Shown here piece by piece: positions 62,800 through 64,000 of a DNA stretch of 64,000 nt. Source of the stretch: Desulforhabdus sp. TSK (GTDB lineage: Bacteria; Desulfobacterota; Syntrophobacteria; Syntrophobacterales; Syntrophobacteraceae); assembly GCF_022836495.1 (NCBI RefSeq), contig NZ_BQXM01000015.1, forward strand, positions 49,541-113,540, in the 5' to 3' direction. Positions within the stretch are counted from its first letter, which is position 1, and every line of letters begins with the position of its first letter. Under the pieces are notes generated by a model. That model was not told the origin of the DNA. It searched no databases and saw only the letters and a program-made list of their open reading frames with translations. The position numbers were made by a program, and so were the translations under genes.

Positions 62800-63162
62800 T
62801 CAGTGAAGCACAGCGCGCGTAATTTCTTCCACTTCATCGATATCCAATGGTTTCCTCAAGTAGCGATACACTCCGTACTTGTTGGCATCTTCTTCATATT
62901 GAGCCTGGGGCAGTGCGGTAACGATCACCACCTTCGTGGGGAGGCTTCTGTCCCGAATCCACTTGAGAACTTCGATTCCATTCATGCCGGGCATCTTGAT
63001 GTCCAGAAAGAGGAGGCCGGGGTTCTTTTCGTCGAGCACGCGGATCGCTCTCCTGCTGTCACTGAACATATGCAGGGGGTAATCATCCCCCAGAAGGGCA
63101 TCGAATGAATCGAGTATCCCCTGATCGTCATCCACTACAAAGATCTCTTCTAAGCTTTTCAT
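62800..63162 (-). CDS. Stand-alone response regulator receiver
   Basis: A 120-residue receiver with acidic residues Asp11-Asp12-Asp13, phosphoacceptor Asp54 (LLFLDIKMPGMNG), Thr in IVTALPQ and Lys in LRKPLDI. It has no output domain. GAGGAG lies eight bases upstream of the ATG. It is close to the kinase remnant at 63539 and the hybrid kinase at 61354 and may once have formed one relay with them. Confidence 0.9.
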   Translation of the reverse strand: MKSLEEIFVVDDDQGILDSFDALLGDDYPLHMFSDSRRAIRVLDEKNPGLLFLDIKMPGMNGIEVLKWIRDRSLPTKVVIVTALPQAQYEEDANKYGVYRYLRKPLDIDEVEEITRAVLH

Positions 63163-63538
63163 GGTCCATGCTCCTCAAGGTCCTTTTCCACACCCTTCCC
63201 GAAAAAGACAATATAGGGTGAGTTGGCTTCACTCCATTGATGTCGTCCATAGCCATGCACTGCAGGGAGGGCTCTCTCTGTCAAGCTCCAGAGCGGATGC
63301 CGCACCTTTCACAAATGTGACAAATCGGTCGGCATGACATGGCAGTGCACTGATTCTTCGACAGGGAAAACCGTGCTGGAACATGCTGCGATTCTTGTCG
63401 CGCGCTGGGAATACCTCATAACAAGAAGAGTGCCACACACCTCTTTAAGGCTAAGCTTTTGAATTAAGAAGGATAAAACCGATCCTAGGATTTATGGAGG
63501 GAGAGCTCGGGACGATTGTGCACAGGATTGAGGGCAAA
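63163..63538. other. Region between the receiver and the broken kinase
   Basis: No gene is seen in this 376-base stretch. A possible -24/-12 element on the minus strand (TGGCAC-N5-TTGT, 63435-63421) has one mismatch at the critical -12 C. TCACAAATGTGA at 63309-63320 is a palindromic operator-like site. Confidence 0.4.
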
Positions 63539-63757
63539 TTACATGGATCCGTGGTCACCAGAGGGAGGAAGAAGCACTTCTTCGCTGCAGGGCAGACACA
63601 CAGAAAAGCAAGTGCCCGCTCCCGGGTGGCTGGAAACCTCTACATGTCCGCCGTGCTCCGTGATCACCTTGTGCGTGATGGCCAGTCCAAGCCCCGTGCC
63701 GGCATCTTTTGTCGTGTAGAATGGATTGAAAATGTTTTTCACGTCTTTTGGTATTAC
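63539..63757 (-). pseudogene. C-terminal remnant of a histidine kinase, cut by an IS element
   Basis: The reading frame gives the end of a HATPase_c domain: IPKDVKNIFNPFYTTK, GTGLGLAITHKVI and the closing FSVCLP strand, then a short tail. Upstream of the IP codons the frame meets a stop (TGA) within a few codons, and the DNGxGIP loop that should precede is gone. The break coincides with the inferred end of the IS21-like element. Only about the last 70 residues survive here; the front of the gene may lie on the far side of the element. Confidence 0.75.
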
Positions 63758-63850
63758 CGGCGGTCAGCAAACCTGCCAAAATGGCCGGTTGGAAAGTCGT
63801 CCATCGCGATGAAAGGGCGTAGCTCAGCGACGTTGTCTCTTTTTGAGAAC

Positions 63851-63888
63851 AAAAAAAGGCCACTGAGGGATCTAGAGCCCTCAATGGC
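63851..63888 (-). terminator. Terminator of the istB gene
   Basis: On the minus strand GCCATTGAGGG (63888-63878) pairs with CCCTCAGTGGC (63869-63859), with a run of seven T at 63857-63851. Confidence 0.65.
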
Positions 63889-63906
63889 TTACAGCTTCTT
63901 TTTTGA

Positions 63907-64000
63907 TTACTTCACTTTTCTTCTATAGCTACTTCCCCCGAGGATGAGGATTTCCGAGCGAAAAACGAGACGATCGGCTATCGCGGTGGCCACAGTGGTG
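63907..64000 (-). CDS. istB: IstB-like IS21 helper ATPase, C-terminal end only
   Basis: The last 30 codons before the TAA at 63909-63907 read TTVATAIADRLVFRSEIL followed by LGGSSYR and RKVK. This fits the C-terminus of IstB, the AAA+ helper of IS21-family transposition (the usual ending has a DRL-x(n)-GxSYR pattern). The rest of the gene lies beyond the window. Confidence 0.7.
   Translation of the reverse strand, partial: TTVATAIADRLVFRSEILILGGSSYRRKVK

Larger units (their letters stand above)
63749..64000 (-). mobile_element. IS21-family insertion sequence, one end (continues beyond window)
   Basis: The stretch encodes the end of an IstB-like helper ATPase and ends within a histidine kinase gene. 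Sequence near the boundary (TGGTATTACCGGCGGTCAGC, then CCAAAATGGCCGGTTGGAAAG) has the look of the multiple terminal repeats of IS21-type elements. The exact end (63749-63755) is inferred from where the kinase frame breaks and could be a few bases off. Confidence 0.65.

Overview
The window looks like a chromosomal segment of a sulfate-reducing or syntrophic Desulfobacterota (former Deltaproteobacteria), most likely close to Syntrophobacter-type organisms. This is an inference from content, not from a database search. The pointers are a complete qrcABCD-like quinone reductase complex, many sigma-54 and receiver-domain proteins, three classes of anion transporter, an orphan pyruvate:ferredoxin oxidoreductase gamma/delta pair and a type IV pilus pilMNO-Q operon. 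No rRNA, tRNA or CRISPR array was seen.

Region 1 (1-27602) is almost entirely on the minus strand. Read in transcription order it holds an endonuclease/phosphatase-fold protein, a nitrilase-fold protein without its catalytic Cys, a MoeA with a C-terminal binding-protein domain, a PflX-type radical SAM protein, a PAS-AAA+-HTH sigma-54 activator, a NifX-like protein, a Cache histidine kinase with its receiver, a SulP transporter, a kinase-fold/BON/receiver fusion and a DHp-only histidine-kinase-like protein. Two tandem copies of one cassette follow: pseudo-receiver, receiver, CBS pair, SLC13-type transporter, IT-superfamily permease, receiver. The upstream copy also has an extra receiver and a universal stress protein. 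Each copy has a recognisable -24/-12 promoter (14322-14336 and 7450-7464) with a shared AT-rich upstream motif, and the local sigma-54 activator is the obvious candidate regulator. The leader of the downstream copy contains hairpins that could form mutually exclusive structures ending in an intrinsic terminator. A partial ClC channel closes the region. I read this as a phosphorelay-controlled anion (probably sulfate) uptake island built around many stand-alone receivers; this is the most likely undescribed system in the window.

Region 2 (27603-33300, plus strand) is the qrcABCD-like operon behind a good sigma-70-type promoter. Region 3 (33307-40740) holds a CHASE2 adenylate cyclase, a DUF4384-like protein and a secreted caspase-FGE fusion, then a glycine-zipper lipoprotein and a membrane protein with a degenerate J-domain and two NTF2-like domains.

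Region 4 (41110-52053, plus strand) holds an amidohydrolase, then ftsH-folP-glmM-coaX-LD-carboxypeptidase-serine hydrolase-mpl-queH, a housekeeping and murein recycling operon with overlapping ends. Region 5 (52163-61217) holds porC-porD, a small unknown protein, an L,D-transpeptidase lipoprotein, pilM-N-O-Q, lepB and a DUF1343/NamZ-like protein. Region 6 (61354-64000) has a receiver-kinase hybrid, a receiver, and a histidine kinase cut off by an IS21-family element that runs off the window.
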